DNA of 64,000 bases, taken from NCBI GenBank assembly GCA_963730225.1, contig CAVSQX010000004.1, forward strand, positions 1,802,291-1,866,290, written 5' to 3'. The translations under genes were made by a program, and so were the position numbers. Under the pieces are notes generated by a model. The model was not told the DNA's origin. It saw nothing but the letters and a program-made list of their open reading frames with translations, and did no database searches. Source of the DNA: CAVSQX01 sp963730225. Its GTDB lineage: Bacteria > Planctomycetota > Phycisphaerae > Tepidisphaerales > Tepidisphaeraceae. Each line of letters opens with the position of its first letter. Position 1 is the stretch's first letter. Shown here piece by piece: positions 43,630 through 52,660 of the stretch.

Positions 43630-43741
43630 GGCGGATATAAAGAAGTTTCATGTAAAATCGCGTTATTGATATTATCGTTCCGATGCCCCGCTCTGATTTC
43701 TTTCCCCCGGCCGATCTGCCTGGGTTAATATCTGCATCGCC

Positions 43742-44671
43742 ATGATTGCCCGCTCCAGTATCGCCGCGTCGCTTACCTTGCCCGACATTTCCCGCTCGCC
43801 GGTCGTCGACCAGGTCGGCATCGAGGAGCGCTGCGAGCGTTTTCAAAAACGCAGCATCAAGAAGGAATCCAAGGTTCATGTGCTGAAACTGGCGCTGTCG
43901 ATGATCGATCTGACGACGCTGGAAGGGGCCGACTCGCCGGGCAAAGTCGGGCAATTGTGTGCCAAGGCCCGACACCTGCACGATTCACTGCCCGACCTGC
44001 CGCCCGTCGCCGCCGTCTGCGTTTATCCGACGATGGTTCGAGTCGCCCGGGAGAAACTGCACGGCAGTCCGATAAAAGTCGCCGCCGTTGCCACGGGCTT
44101 TCCCAGCGGACAATATCCACTGAGCACCAAATTGGAAGACACGAAATTCGCGGTCGAAGAGGGGGCCGACGAAATCGACATGGTTATCAGCCGCGGCCAC
44201 TTCCTGGCCGGCGATCACAGTTTTGTTTTCGACGAAATCGCCGCCATCAAAACCGCCTGCGGCTTAGCCCATCTGAAAGTAATCCTCGAAACCGGCGAGC
44301 TCGGAACCCTCGACAACGTCCGCCGGGCCAGCGACCTCGCCATGCACGCCGGCGCCGATTTCATCAAAACCAGCACCGGCAAAGTTCAACCCGCCGCCAC
44401 CCAGCCGGTCACGCTGGTGATGCTCGAAGCGATCCGCGATTTTTACTACGCCACCGGCAAAAAAATCGGCATGAAGCCCGCCGGCGGAATCTCAACCGCC
44501 AAAGTCGCCATTCAATATCTCGTGATGCTGCGCGAAACCCTCGGCCAGGATTGGCTCACGCCCGATCTCTATCGCATCGGCGCCAGCCGGCTCGCCAACG
44601 ACATCCTGATGCAAATCGCAAAGGAACGGCAGGGGGCTTATCAATCGTTGGATTATTTCTCGAAGGATTGA
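43742..44671 (+). CDS. deoC: Deoxyribose-phosphate aldolase
   Basis: A 309-residue class I aldolase that splits 2-deoxyribose 5-phosphate into glyceraldehyde 3-phosphate and acetaldehyde. The Schiff-base Lys is in GADFIKTSTGK, the second Lys in GKKIGMKPAGGIS, and VCVYPTMV and EIDMVISRGHFLAGD complete the barrel. The N-terminal 50 residues extend beyond the E. coli protein. Acetaldehyde could be oxidised by the aldehyde dehydrogenase 3 kb downstream. Start ATG 43742, 135 bases after parB. Confidence 0.95.
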   Translation: MIARSSIAASLTLPDISRSPVVDQVGIEERCERFQKRSIKKESKVHVLKLALSMIDLTTLEGADSPGKVGQLCAKARHLHDSLPDLPPVAAVCVYPTMVRVAREKLHGSPIKVAAVATGFPSGQYPLSTKLEDTKFAVEEGADEIDMVISRGHFLAGDHSFVFDEIAAIKTACGLAHLKVILETGELGTLDNVRRASDLAMHAGADFIKTSTGKVQPAATQPVTLVMLEAIRDFYYATGKKIGMKPAGGISTAKVAIQYLVMLRETLGQDWLTPDLYRIGASRLANDILMQIAKERQGAYQSLDYFSKD

Positions 44672-44694
44672 AAAGCGGCGTACGGCAGCGATTC

Positions 44695-45126
44695 TCAACT
44701 CAACGGATCACGAACCCGCAAGCCCTTGAGCTTTAAAAAGGCCCGGTCGTGCGTCCAGATTTCATTTGCGCCGCCCTCGATCGCCAACAAGCCAATCTGC
44801 AAATCGAACACCCGCGCACCGCCAATCGCCAGGGCCGCCGCCGCGTGCAGCAATCGCTCGGCAAATCCAGTTCCGGGCAGCCAGATGCGCAAGCCCGACT
44901 CCTCAGTCAATTCCCGAATGAATCGGTTGGCCATCGCCGGCGTTGACGGGCCGCTCACGGATAGCGGATGCGTCACGATGCTCCAGAACTCAGCGATGCA
45001 CGGCAAACTCGTGCCGCACCCGCGCGGATCATCAACCGCCCGTTGAATCGCCTGCTGGGCCGAACGGTGTTCCGGCACGGCGGCACGATGCGCATAAACC
45101 AAGAGATTGGTGTCAATCGCAATCAC
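44695..45126 (-). CDS. vapC: VapC-type PIN-domain toxin (second system)
   Basis: A 143-residue PIN-domain protein. AIDTNLLVYAHR, SLPCIAEFWSIV, ARVFDLQIGLLAI and IWTHDRAFLKL hold the four conserved acidic positions. The GTG at 45126 overlaps the antitoxin stop (GTGA), which decides this start and implies coupled translation. Confidence 0.88.
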   Translation of the reverse strand: MIAIDTNLLVYAHRAAVPEHRSAQQAIQRAVDDPRGCGTSLPCIAEFWSIVTHPLSVSGPSTPAMANRFIRELTEESGLRIWLPGTGFAERLLHAAAALAIGGARVFDLQIGLLAIEGGANEIWTHDRAFLKLKGLRVRDPLS

Positions 45127-45368
45127 AAATGCCGACCAAGCCATTCGTGCATTCGTGTGCGATCGGCCAGATCAATCCCCTTGGGCAAGCCGCCCTTTGC
45201 AACCACCCAGCGAATCTTCTTTCCCCGGGCCCGCTTGCCGTTCCGCGATTCGGCAAGCTGCCGGCGCAGCCCTTCTTCAACCAGTTCCCGCAACGGCTTT
45301 CGCAATTCCGCCGCGCGTTTCTTGGCGGCGATCAGCAACTCATCGGGAAGGTCAATCGTCGTCTTCAT
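45123..45368 (-). CDS. vapB: VapB-type antitoxin (second system)
   Basis: An 81-residue ribbon-helix-helix antitoxin: MKTTIDLPDELLIAAKKRAA and LRKPLRELVEEGLRRQL are the DNA-binding part, followed by a basic linker and a toxin-binding tail. The ATG at 45368 gives the family start; one at 45383 is also in frame. Its first residues closely match the first system's VapB. Confidence 0.88.
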   Translation of the reverse strand: MKTTIDLPDELLIAAKKRAAELRKPLRELVEEGLRRQLAESRNGKRARGKKIRWVVAKGGLPKGIDLADRTRMHEWLGRHL

Positions 45369-45439
45369 GATGTGGTTAGCCATATTACCATATTTATGGG
45401 TCTTAAGTCAGGAAGGCGAGTGCGAGCATTTGCCGGTCG

Positions 45440-45998
45440 CTATCGCCGCCACCAGAGTTCGCGCAGTGGGATTTCCAGATCGGCAAACGGCGGCAGCGAG
45501 ACCTTTTCGTCTCCGCTTCCCGATCCCGTGGCGCGATATCGCCCCGCAACCAGCTTGTATCCCTCGATCGTTAGTTCGCTCGGATCGACGATCCAATAGT
45601 GCGCCACTTTCCCGGCTTCATATTGCTTGAATTTCGCCTTGCGATCCGTTTTTGAGCTGGACGGGCTGATGATCTCGACGCACAAATCCGGCGGGCCTTC
45701 CATCGCTTTTTCGCCCACCAGGTGCAGCCGCTTTTTGGCGAAGTAAATCAGATTCGAACGGCAAACATGTCGTTTCCCAAGGATAAGGCCATCATCACCA
45801 AATAGAGCACCCGAATCGTTTGTCCCGATGTAGTCTCCAAGGAAAAGCGTAAGTTTCTGAGTGGCGTAGGAACACCTCATATCCAGGCTTCGGCCCGCCC
45901 TAATTTCTCCATCCACCAATTCCAGCCGAATACCGGTCGGATCCTCCCCCCAACTTGAGGAATTGCCGCGCCGTCATCTTGATCGCACTGAGCGTCAT
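45440..45998 (-). CDS. Uma2-family putative nuclease (DUF820), one frame break
   Basis: A protein of about 185 residues of the Uma2 family, restriction-endonuclease fold. The N-terminus MTLSAIKMTARQFLKLG and the rest (RLELVDGEIRAGRSL, GPPDLCVEIISPSSSKTDR, KFKQYEAGKVAHYWIVDPS) are in different frames. A six-C run at 45946-45951 has one base too many; removing it restores LKLGEDPTGIRLELVDGE. DLCVEIISPSS and HYWIVDP provide the usual D...E-x-x and W-x-VDP motifs. The family is common and amplified in planctomycetes and cyanobacteria; its role is unknown. Start ATG 45998. Confidence 0.8.
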
Positions 45999-46051
45999 GC
46001 CGTAAGTATTTCAAAAAGCCCCGGCTTTCTCGCCCGGCGGAGTGTCCGACA

Positions 46052-46924
46052 ATGTCGCCCATGAATGGAATTTTCTTGCGTATCGCGGTGGCGACGACGG
46101 TTTTATTGTCGGGCGTTGCCGACGCGCAGACGAGACCGGCGTCGCAGCCGGTTCTCAATCCGGATCTCCCGACACTCTGGATCATCGGTGACTCGACCGT
46201 GAAAAACAGCCAGGACACTGGCAGCAACGGACAATGGGGCTGGGGGCATCCCATCGCCAGCTTCTTCGACACGCAGCGCATCAACGTGCAGAACCGCGCC
46301 CTGGGCGGCACCAGCAGCCGAAGCTTTCGCAATCTGGGATTGTGGGATCGCATCCTGGCTCAGATGAAGCCGGGCGATTTCGTCATCATGCAGTTCGGCA
46401 CCAACGACGGCGGCCCGCTGGACGATCCCGCCCGCGCCCGCGGCACCCTGCGCGGCAGCGGCGAAGAGACAAAAGAAATCAACAATCCCCTGACGCACAA
46501 GGCCGAAACCGTTCACACTTACGGTTGGTATCTTCGACAGTACGTCGCCGATGCCAAAGCGAAGGGGGCCGCCGAGTGCATCATCTGCTCGCTGGTTCCC
46601 CGAAACATCTGGGTCGACGGAAAAGTCGATGCGACCACGCAATATCCCCTCTGGGCCGGCGCGGCGGCCAAGAGCAGCGGGGCGGATTTCGTCGAACTGC
46701 ACGAGATCATCTCGCAGAACTACGAAGCACTTGGTAAAACAAAGGTGACAGCCGACCTGTTCCCGCCCGGCGGCGAGCACACCCACACCACTTGGGCCGG
46801 CGCGGTGCTCAATGCCCGATGCGTGATTGATGGCTTGAAATCGCTCGATCACTGCGAGCTGCTGAAATATCTGTCGGGCGCGCGTCCGCTCGATCAGCCG
46901 CCGACGACATCCCAATCGCATTGA
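46052..46924 (+). CDS. Secreted SGNH hydrolase, rhamnogalacturonan acetylesterase-like
   Basis: A 290-residue exported esterase. After a signal peptide ending near GVADAQ, block I is LWIIGDSTVKN with the catalytic Ser, block II is NRALGGTSSRSF with Gly, block III is IMQFGTNDGG with Asn, and the C-terminal EHTHTTWAGA holds Asp/His-type residues. This pattern matches rhamnogalacturonan acetylesterases, which remove acetyl groups from pectin backbones outside the cell. It complements the rhamnosidase. CGGAG precedes the ATG at 46052. Confidence 0.87.
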   Translation: MSPMNGIFLRIAVATTVLLSGVADAQTRPASQPVLNPDLPTLWIIGDSTVKNSQDTGSNGQWGWGHPIASFFDTQRINVQNRALGGTSSRSFRNLGLWDRILAQMKPGDFVIMQFGTNDGGPLDDPARARGTLRGSGEETKEINNPLTHKAETVHTYGWYLRQYVADAKAKGAAECIICSLVPRNIWVDGKVDATTQYPLWAGAAAKSSGADFVELHEIISQNYEALGKTKVTADLFPPGGEHTHTTWAGAVLNARCVIDGLKSLDHCELLKYLSGARPLDQPPTTSQSH

Positions 46925-47063
46925 ATCCCCCGCAGACTCGGCTTTCGGCCGATAATCTGTTAAGCTTCCGCCCGGCGAATGTCCGACATCGTTGGAAGAT
47001 CAATGGATTGGTCCACTTCGCCGCGAAGACATCGAATGGTTTGCCCAGCAAAGGAGTGCTGTC

Positions 47064-47721
47064 ATGCCCGAACAATGGACGAGTGTTGCCGCCGCCGCCG
47101 CCGCGATGAATGTGCATCCCCGCACGATCGAACGGCGGCTGGCCTGCGGAAAAATTGAATCCCGCCGCGGCGAAAATGGCCAGGTGCAGGTTCTGGTCAA
47201 CCTGCCCGACATCGCCGAACCGTTCAATGCCGGCGCGCTGGTCACCGTGAAGGAACTCGCCGATCGGCAGGTCGACATCGCCGCCGGCAGCGCGTCGGCC
47301 CTGGTCCGCATCGCACAGGAACAAGCGTCGCACGCCCAAAGCCAGCTTTTGCTTGCCCGACAAGATGCCGGGCGCGTACCGGCGCGAAGCGCAGATGGCC
47401 GGTTCGCTGGTCGCCGCCATGTTGGTCTTCATCATGGTCGCGGTCGGTTGGTGCGCTCATGTCATAACTTCGGCTCGTGGCAATGCTCGCATGGCCGATG
47501 AACGTGCCGCCCAGGCTGCCGCCGTTGCCCGACAGGCCTCCATCGATCGTGATTCCGAACGTGCTCGCTTCGACGATGCCATCGTCGCCCGCGCCAGGGC
47601 CGAAGGAGAGTTGACGGCTTACCAGTCCGAACTGGCCAACGTGCAGGAAAAACAAAAATCACCGACAACCCGCCCGGCAAATCTCGTGGCCCGCCTGGCC
47701 CAGGCGTTTGCGGGAGATTGA
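47064..47721 (+). CDS. HTH plus membrane-helix protein, one frame break
   Basis: About 218 residues. The N-terminus WTSVAAAAAAMNVHPRTIER is a helix-turn-helix like those in MerR or excisionase-type proteins, with a winged continuation (IESRRGENGQVQVLVNL). After the break near 47355-47378 the chain continues AYRREAQMAGSLVAAMLVFI, a membrane helix, followed by a coiled-coil Ala/Arg-rich tail. The start ATG 47064 has AAGGAG at 47051-47056. A cytoplasmic DNA-binding head, one membrane pass and a periplasmic coiled coil would be the topology if the repaired frame is right. No family name can be given. Confidence 0.5.
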
Positions 47722-47765
47722 AAGCACCCGATATTCGGTTCGATTTGTGCTACAATCGGGGAGCC

Positions 47766-49259
47766 ATGAGCACAACCGCCAGCCACGAGCACGTCGCCGG
47801 AAACGGGCTGAAAATCAATTTCCGCACCGATTGGAGCTACGCTCCGGCCCCCGAGACATCCAAAGTCCGCATCGACCCGCGCTACGAACTGTTCATCAAC
47901 GGGAAATTCGTTCCGCCGGTCAAGGGAAAATATTTCGACACGATCAACCCAGCCACCGAGAAGAAGCTGGCCGAAGTCGCCGACGCGACGGCCGAGGATG
48001 TCGACTTAGCCGTGAAAGCCGCGCGCCGCGCTTATGAGAAAACATGGTCGAAGCTCCCGGCCAAGGAGCGCGGCAAATACATTTACCGCATCGCTCGAAT
48101 CCTTCAGGAGCGCGCCCGCGAATTCGCCATCATCGAATCGATGGACGGCGGCAAGCCGATCCGGGAATCGCGCGACGTCGACATTCCGCTGGCCGCCGCC
48201 CACTTTTTTTACTACGCCGGTTGGGCCGACAAGCTCGACTACGCCTTCCCCGGCCGCCGCGCCCGCCCGCTGGGCGTCGCCGGGCAGATCATTCCCTGGA
48301 ATTTTCCGCTGCTGATGGCCGCCTGGAAAATCGCACCCGCCCTGGCGGGGGGGAACACCGTCGTGCTCAAGCCGGCGGAAACGACTCCGCTGACGGCGTT
48401 GAAATTGGCCGAGGTGATCGCCGATGCCGATCTGCCCCCGGGCGTCGTCAACATTCTCACCGGCGCCGGCGAAACCGGCGCGGCCATCGTCCAGCATCCC
48501 GACATCGACAAAATCGCGTTCACCGGCAGCACCGAAGTCGGCAAGATCATCCAAAAATCTCTCGCCCCGACGAAAAAGAAATTCACGCTGGAGCTGGGCG
48601 GAAAAGCCGCCAACATCATTTTCGAAGACGCCGCCATCGATCAATCTGTCGAAGGAATCGTCAACGCCATCTTCTTCAACCAGGGCCACGTCTGCTGCGC
48701 CGGCTCGCGCCTGCTGGTGCAGGAGGGCGTCTATCCCACCGTGCTGCGAAAACTTCAGGACCGCATGGAAACGCTCATTGTCGGCAGCCCACTCGACAAG
48801 AACACCGACATCGGCGCCATCAACTCAAAAATGCAATTGGAGAAAATCCAGCAATATTTGCGGATCGGCCAGGACGAAGGCGCCGAGTTGTGGCAAAGCT
48901 CCTGCGATATTCCCAGCGGCGGATATTTCTGCCGCCCCTCGCTTTTTCTCAACGCCGCTCAGTCGCATCGAATCGTGCAGGAAGAAATCTTCGGCCCCGT
49001 GGTCGCGGTGCAGACCTTCCGCACGCCGGAGGAAGCCCTGGAGAAAGCCAACAACACCCCGTACGGTCTGTCCGGCGGCGTCTGGACGGACAAGGGATCG
49101 AAGATTTTCCAGATCACCACGAAAATCCGCGCCGGCGTCATCTGGGCCAACACCTACAACAAATTCGACCCGACCTCCCCCTTCGGCGGCTACAAAGAAT
49201 CCGGCGTCGGCCGAGAGGGCGGATTGCATGGAATGTCCGCGTATGTGGAACTGGTTTGA
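47766..49259 (+). CDS. Aldehyde dehydrogenase (NAD-dependent)
   Basis: A 497-residue aldehyde dehydrogenase. PWNFPLLMAAWKIAPALAGG gives the catalytic Asn, KIAFTGSTEVGK the Rossmann loop, LELGGKAANIIFEDA the general-base Glu, and NQGHVCCAGSRLLVQ the catalytic Cys. EEIFGPVVAVQTF and SPFGGYKESGVGREG complete it. The ATG at 47766 follows the family start. With deoC upstream and a non-catalytic paralogue downstream it probably oxidises acetaldehyde from deoxyribose breakdown; this is inferred from context. Confidence 0.93.
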   Translation: MSTTASHEHVAGNGLKINFRTDWSYAPAPETSKVRIDPRYELFINGKFVPPVKGKYFDTINPATEKKLAEVADATAEDVDLAVKAARRAYEKTWSKLPAKERGKYIYRIARILQERAREFAIIESMDGGKPIRESRDVDIPLAAAHFFYYAGWADKLDYAFPGRRARPLGVAGQIIPWNFPLLMAAWKIAPALAGGNTVVLKPAETTPLTALKLAEVIADADLPPGVVNILTGAGETGAAIVQHPDIDKIAFTGSTEVGKIIQKSLAPTKKKFTLELGGKAANIIFEDAAIDQSVEGIVNAIFFNQGHVCCAGSRLLVQEGVYPTVLRKLQDRMETLIVGSPLDKNTDIGAINSKMQLEKIQQYLRIGQDEGAELWQSSCDIPSGGYFCRPSLFLNAAQSHRIVQEEIFGPVVAVQTFRTPEEALEKANNTPYGLSGGVWTDKGSKIFQITTKIRAGVIWANTYNKFDPTSPFGGYKESGVGREGGLHGMSAYVELV

Positions 49260-49273
49260 AATTGAACGGTGAA

Positions 49274-49353
49274 TTCACCACGGAGGCACGGAGAGCACGG
49301 AGGAGAAAAAGCTCGAGGGCAGTTCTCCGTGTTCTCCCTGCCTCCGTGGTGAA
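49274..49353. repeat. Hairpin repeat, family A, copy 2
   Basis: The left arm, 49274-49307, has three CACGGAG units and the right arm, about 49321-49353, the inverse units. It lies between the two aldehyde dehydrogenase genes, 15 bases after the first stop. Confidence 0.88.
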
Positions 49354-49375
49354 ATCCCCCGTCGGGAGCGCGTGA

Positions 49376-50322
49376 ATGCGAAATGGAAAGACCAGCAAAA
49401 ACGGCAATGGAGCCGCGACCCAATCCCCGGGGCACCGTCGCATCGCCGCTGAGCCCGCGCCCAGCGCCTGCCGGTCCTCAAAACCTACAAGATCTACATC
49501 GGCGGAAAATTCCCCCGCACCGAATCGGGCCGGTATTTCCTGCTGAAGAATCCCAAAACCGAGCAACCCCTGGCCAACGTCTGCCTCTGCACCCGAAAAG
49601 ATTTCCGCGAATCCGTCGTCGCCGCCCGCTCGGCTCTTGCCGGCTGGTCAACACGCAGCGCCTACAACCGTGGGCAGATTCTCTATCGCATCGCCGAAAT
49701 GCTCGAAGGCCGCGCGGCCCAATTTATCGCGGAGATGATCGAGCAGGGGTACGACCAAAAGCAGGCGAAAATCGAAATCGAGGCGGCCGTCGACCGGTTG
49801 GTTTACTACGCCGGCTGGGCCGACAAGTATCAACAGGTTTTCAGCAGCGTGAATCCCGTCGCCAGCTCGCATTTCAATTTCAGCGTGCTGGAGCCGACCG
49901 GAGTTGTTTCCATTCTCGCTCCGGAAAACTCCGCGCTGCTCGGGCTGATCTCCGCCCTCATTCCCGCCATCACCGGCGGCAACACCGTCATCGTGCTGGC
50001 CAGCCGACAATTCGCGCTCACAGCCGTCACGCTCACGGAAGTTCTGGCCACCAGCGATCTGCCCGGCGGTGTGATCAATCTCCTCACCGGCGATCGCGGC
50101 GAGCTGCTCGAGCATTTCGCCAGCCACATGGATGTCAACGCCGTCATCTGCTGCGGCGATGATGCGAAGGAACACGCCGCCGTGCGCAGCAAGTCGGCGC
50201 TGAACGTCAAGCGAGCGATCATCTACGATCGCCCGGATTGGCTCAGCGACGACACACAAAGCCCGTATTTCATTCTCGACACGCAGGAAGTGAAGACGAC
50301 GTGGCATCCGATTGGATTGTGA
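49376..50322 (+). CDS. Truncated, non-catalytic aldehyde dehydrogenase paralogue, one frame break
   Basis: About 315 residues similar to the N-terminal NAD-binding part of aldehyde dehydrogenases: LKTYKIYIGGKFPRTESGRY, RGQILYRIAEMLEGRAAQFI, GVVSILAPENSALLGLISAL and LPGGVINLLTGDRGELL. The segment that should hold the catalytic Cys is absent and the chain ends TTWHPIGL. The ATG at 49376 with GGGAG begins a leader MRNGKTSKNGNGAA in a different frame; the main frame has a stop at 49450 and no start codon after it, so a one-base error between 49453 and 49474 is likely. It may be a structural partner of the upstream enzyme. Confidence 0.72.
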
Positions 50323-50338
50323 CTTGCGCGGCGGGGCG

Positions 50339-51169
50339 ATGAAGGTTTTTTCTCTCCTGTTTCTATCGGCCATCCTGATCGTCGGCGGCCAAAGCGGTTG
50401 TACCGCCGCCACCGCCGATAAACCACTCAGCCGCCCGCCGCCGTTTCTGCTGCACTTCCCGGGGATCGCCGGCAACAAGCCCATCGACAAAAATGTGACG
50501 CGCGGCATTCGGGAAGGAGGATTCGACGGCGAGATTCAAATCTACGACTGGACCCTCAACGATCCCGGCATGGACGCGCTGGTGGCGTATCATCGGAATC
50601 ATCAGCAGGCCGCCAAGGCGTCTCAGCTGATCGCGCAGCATCGAATCGCCCAGCCGGATGGAAAAATCTTCGTGATGGGCCACAGTGGCGGCGCGGGGCT
50701 TGCAATCTGGGCCTTGGAGGATTTACCCGATGATGTGACGGTGAACACCGTCGTGCTGATGTCGCCGGCCGTTTCGCCGGATTACGATCTGAGCAAAGCG
50801 CTGCGGCATGTGACGGGAAAAATGTACGTCTTTTCCAGCCTGACCGACGTGATCGTTTTGGGAATGGGCACAAAACTTTTCGGCACCATCGACGGCGTGA
50901 AGACCGATGCCGCCGGGCGAGTCGGGTTTCGCCAACCGAGCGGCGCCGACCCCGCTGAATATGCCAAGCTGGTGCCGATGCCGTACGACACCGCGTGGTA
51001 CAAGTACCACGACATCGGCGATCACATCGGCGGCATGACGCGCACGTTCGGAAAAAATGTTCTCGCTCCGCTGCTGCTGGAGGGGAAAATGCCCCCGACC
51101 AGCGAGCCCACCACCACGCAAACTCCCAGCGGCATCGGCCGCAAGTTGCCGGGCATCATCGCGCCGTGA
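50339..51169 (+). CDS. Lipase-like alpha/beta hydrolase lipoprotein
   Basis: A 276-residue exported protein with leader FSLLFLSAILIVGGQSGC, a lipobox ending in Cys at about residue 21. FVMGHSGGAGLAIWAL gives the GxSxG nucleophile elbow, LLHFPGIAGNKPIDK the oxyanion region, and YHDIGDHIGGMTRTF could hold the catalytic His. Similar to serine lipases/esterases of unknown substrate. The ATG at 50339 follows GGGG. Its 3' end overlaps the convergent membrane protein by 14 bases. Confidence 0.75.
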   Translation: MKVFSLLFLSAILIVGGQSGCTAATADKPLSRPPPFLLHFPGIAGNKPIDKNVTRGIREGGFDGEIQIYDWTLNDPGMDALVAYHRNHQQAAKASQLIAQHRIAQPDGKIFVMGHSGGAGLAIWALEDLPDDVTVNTVVLMSPAVSPDYDLSKALRHVTGKMYVFSSLTDVIVLGMGTKLFGTIDGVKTDAAGRVGFRQPSGADPAEYAKLVPMPYDTAWYKYHDIGDHIGGMTRTFGKNVLAPLLLEGKMPPTSEPTTTQTPSGIGRKLPGIIAP

Positions 51170-51797
51170 TCGGTTTTCTGCCGATGCTCGCAATCACGAA
51201 GAAAACGCCAGCGACGATCACCTGAAATAGCACGCATGGAATTACAGTTCCAGGCAATTGGTACGCCGCGTCCTGTCCCAAATTCGTCAATCCGTAGGCG
51301 ATGCGCTGCTCGGTCCAGATTCCCAGATTCACGGCGGCGGTGTTTATGGCAAACAACGGATGAATTCTCACCGCCAAGACAATGCGACCGCCCGCCAGCC
51401 ATGGGGACATCCAGATCGGCCAGGTGAGCCATGCCAGCGAAAGGATCGTCGCAGCGCCGGCCGCCAAAACGGGTGGTATTCGCCATCGAGCCAGTACAGC
51501 AGCGCCGCCGGCAACTGCGAATGTGAAGGCGCACAGCACCGCAATGCAACCGAACCAGGCCGAAACGCCAATCGCATGTTGAAACACGGGAATGGTCCAG
51601 AGAAGCGCGCTTGTCGCCGCGATCGCCGTTGCCGCCCAAAACGCGCCCGATTCTCGAACCGCAAACGGCGGCACGATTATGGCGACAAAACAAATCGACC
51701 CCAGAAAAAAATCGAGCGACGGCCCGGCGACGGCGTAACAGGCGGCCGCCGCCAGCAGCGCCGCAACTGCTGCGGCAATGGTGTGGAAAAATCTCAC
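51156..51797 (-). CDS. Polytopic membrane protein, unknown function
   Basis: A 213-residue protein with about six hydrophobic helices (for example IAAAVAALLAAAACYAVAG, LGSICFVAIIVPPFAV, TALLWTIP-type segment, TVIPCVLFQVIVAGVFFVIA). The GTG at 51797 overlaps the stop of the YdjY gene (GTGA), which decides the start and indicates coupling. The family is not recognised. Confidence 0.7.
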   Translation of the reverse strand: MRFFHTIAAAVAALLAAAACYAVAGPSLDFFLGSICFVAIIVPPFAVRESGAFWAATAIAATSALLWTIPVFQHAIGVSAWFGCIAVLCAFTFAVAGGAAVLARWRIPPVLAAGAATILSLAWLTWPIWMSPWLAGGRIVLAVRIHPLFAINTAAVNLGIWTEQRIAYGLTNLGQDAAYQLPGTVIPCVLFQVIVAGVFFVIASIGRKPITAR

Positions 51798-52483
51798 GGA
51801 GCGGGCTGCGTCGTTGGCGCGGCGGGTGCGGCAGGGGGGGCCGGGGAGATAATCATCGTCACCGGTGTATCGGTCGGCGGCATCGCATCTGGATTTCGTT
51901 CCCATTCCCGCGCTTCCATCGCCCGGCTTTTCAACGCGGGAACATCCAGCACCGACGTTTCATTGTTAATCACACCCACCAAATGCCCGGCCATGTCGGC
52001 CGCGTAGGTTCCATCCGGCATCGTCCGCGCCCCGCTGAAGCACCAGACAAAATCCTCCGCGGGTTTCTTCGTGTTGACATCGCGCATCCATTGGCAGGCC
52101 GGCACATCGAAATGCTTTCCATCCAGATCGTACGCAAAGCGGATTTTTATCAGCGGGCCCGTCGGCGGCAACCATGCTTTTTCCGTTTCGGAATAATGAA
52201 TCGGTTCACCGGGCTTCAAGCCCAGCATCAGCAGCGCCAGATGCAAATCCGATGGCCGAGCTTCGGTTCGCACGATCGCTTCGTACTCATTGGTGTTGGT
52301 CATCACCGCCAGAAATTCCAGCGGATAATCCGCCTTCACCGCCTTGCATTCCACGTGAATCTGTTTTGCGTTTACATCCACTTCGATGTGCGGTAATTTC
52401 CCCACCGGCTGCGTGGCGGGGCCGGCCATCACCCGGCAGCACAGAAGCAGCGGAAGGAAAACCAGTCGCTTCACGTGAGCCAT
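51794..52483 (-). CDS. Secreted YdjY-domain protein
   Basis: A 229-residue protein with a signal peptide (KRLVFLPLLLCCRVMAGP) and a YdjY-like domain: IEVDVNAKQIHVECKAVKAD, LEFLAVMTNTNEYEAIVRT and LHLALLMLGLKPGEPIHYSE, later DFVWCFSGARTMPDGTYAAD. The C-terminus is Pro/Ala-rich. YdjY domains are common in planctomycetes, also in ferredoxin-like secreted proteins; function unknown. It is coupled to the membrane protein downstream. Confidence 0.8.
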   Translation of the reverse strand: MAHVKRLVFLPLLLCCRVMAGPATQPVGKLPHIEVDVNAKQIHVECKAVKADYPLEFLAVMTNTNEYEAIVRTEARPSDLHLALLMLGLKPGEPIHYSETEKAWLPPTGPLIKIRFAYDLDGKHFDVPACQWMRDVNTKKPAEDFVWCFSGARTMPDGTYAADMAGHLVGVINNETSVLDVPALKSRAMEAREWERNPDAMPPTDTPVTMIISPAPPAAPAAPTTQPAP

Positions 52484-52503
52484 TTTACCCTTGGAACGGA
52501 TTG

Positions 52504-52647
52504 TTCACCACGGAGCACGCGGAGGGCACGGAGAGAAAATCAAAAAGTTCAGCGGGCCTTTTCTTTTTTACTTCAACGTTGAGAGTTGAGCGTTGCATGG
52601 ATCTACTCTTGGCTTTCCTCCGTGTCCTCCGTGCCCTCCGTGGTGAA
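52504..52647. repeat. Hairpin repeat, family A, copy 3, with a second repeat in its loop
   Basis: Left arm 52504-52539 and right arm about 52612-52647 carry CACGGAG/CTCCGTG units. The loop of about 70 bases contains a separate inverted motif, CAACGTTGAG with GTTGAGCGTTG at 52574-52595. The right arm ends next to the GGAG ribosome site of the fucosidase gene. Confidence 0.82.
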
Positions 52648-52660
52648 TTGGAGTTTTGTC

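Noticed and set aside
43742..50322. Bacterial microcompartment locus for deoxyribose or fucose/rhamnose use
   Set aside because: deoC and aldehyde dehydrogenases are present, but there are no shell-protein genes (BMC-H, BMC-T or BMC-P).
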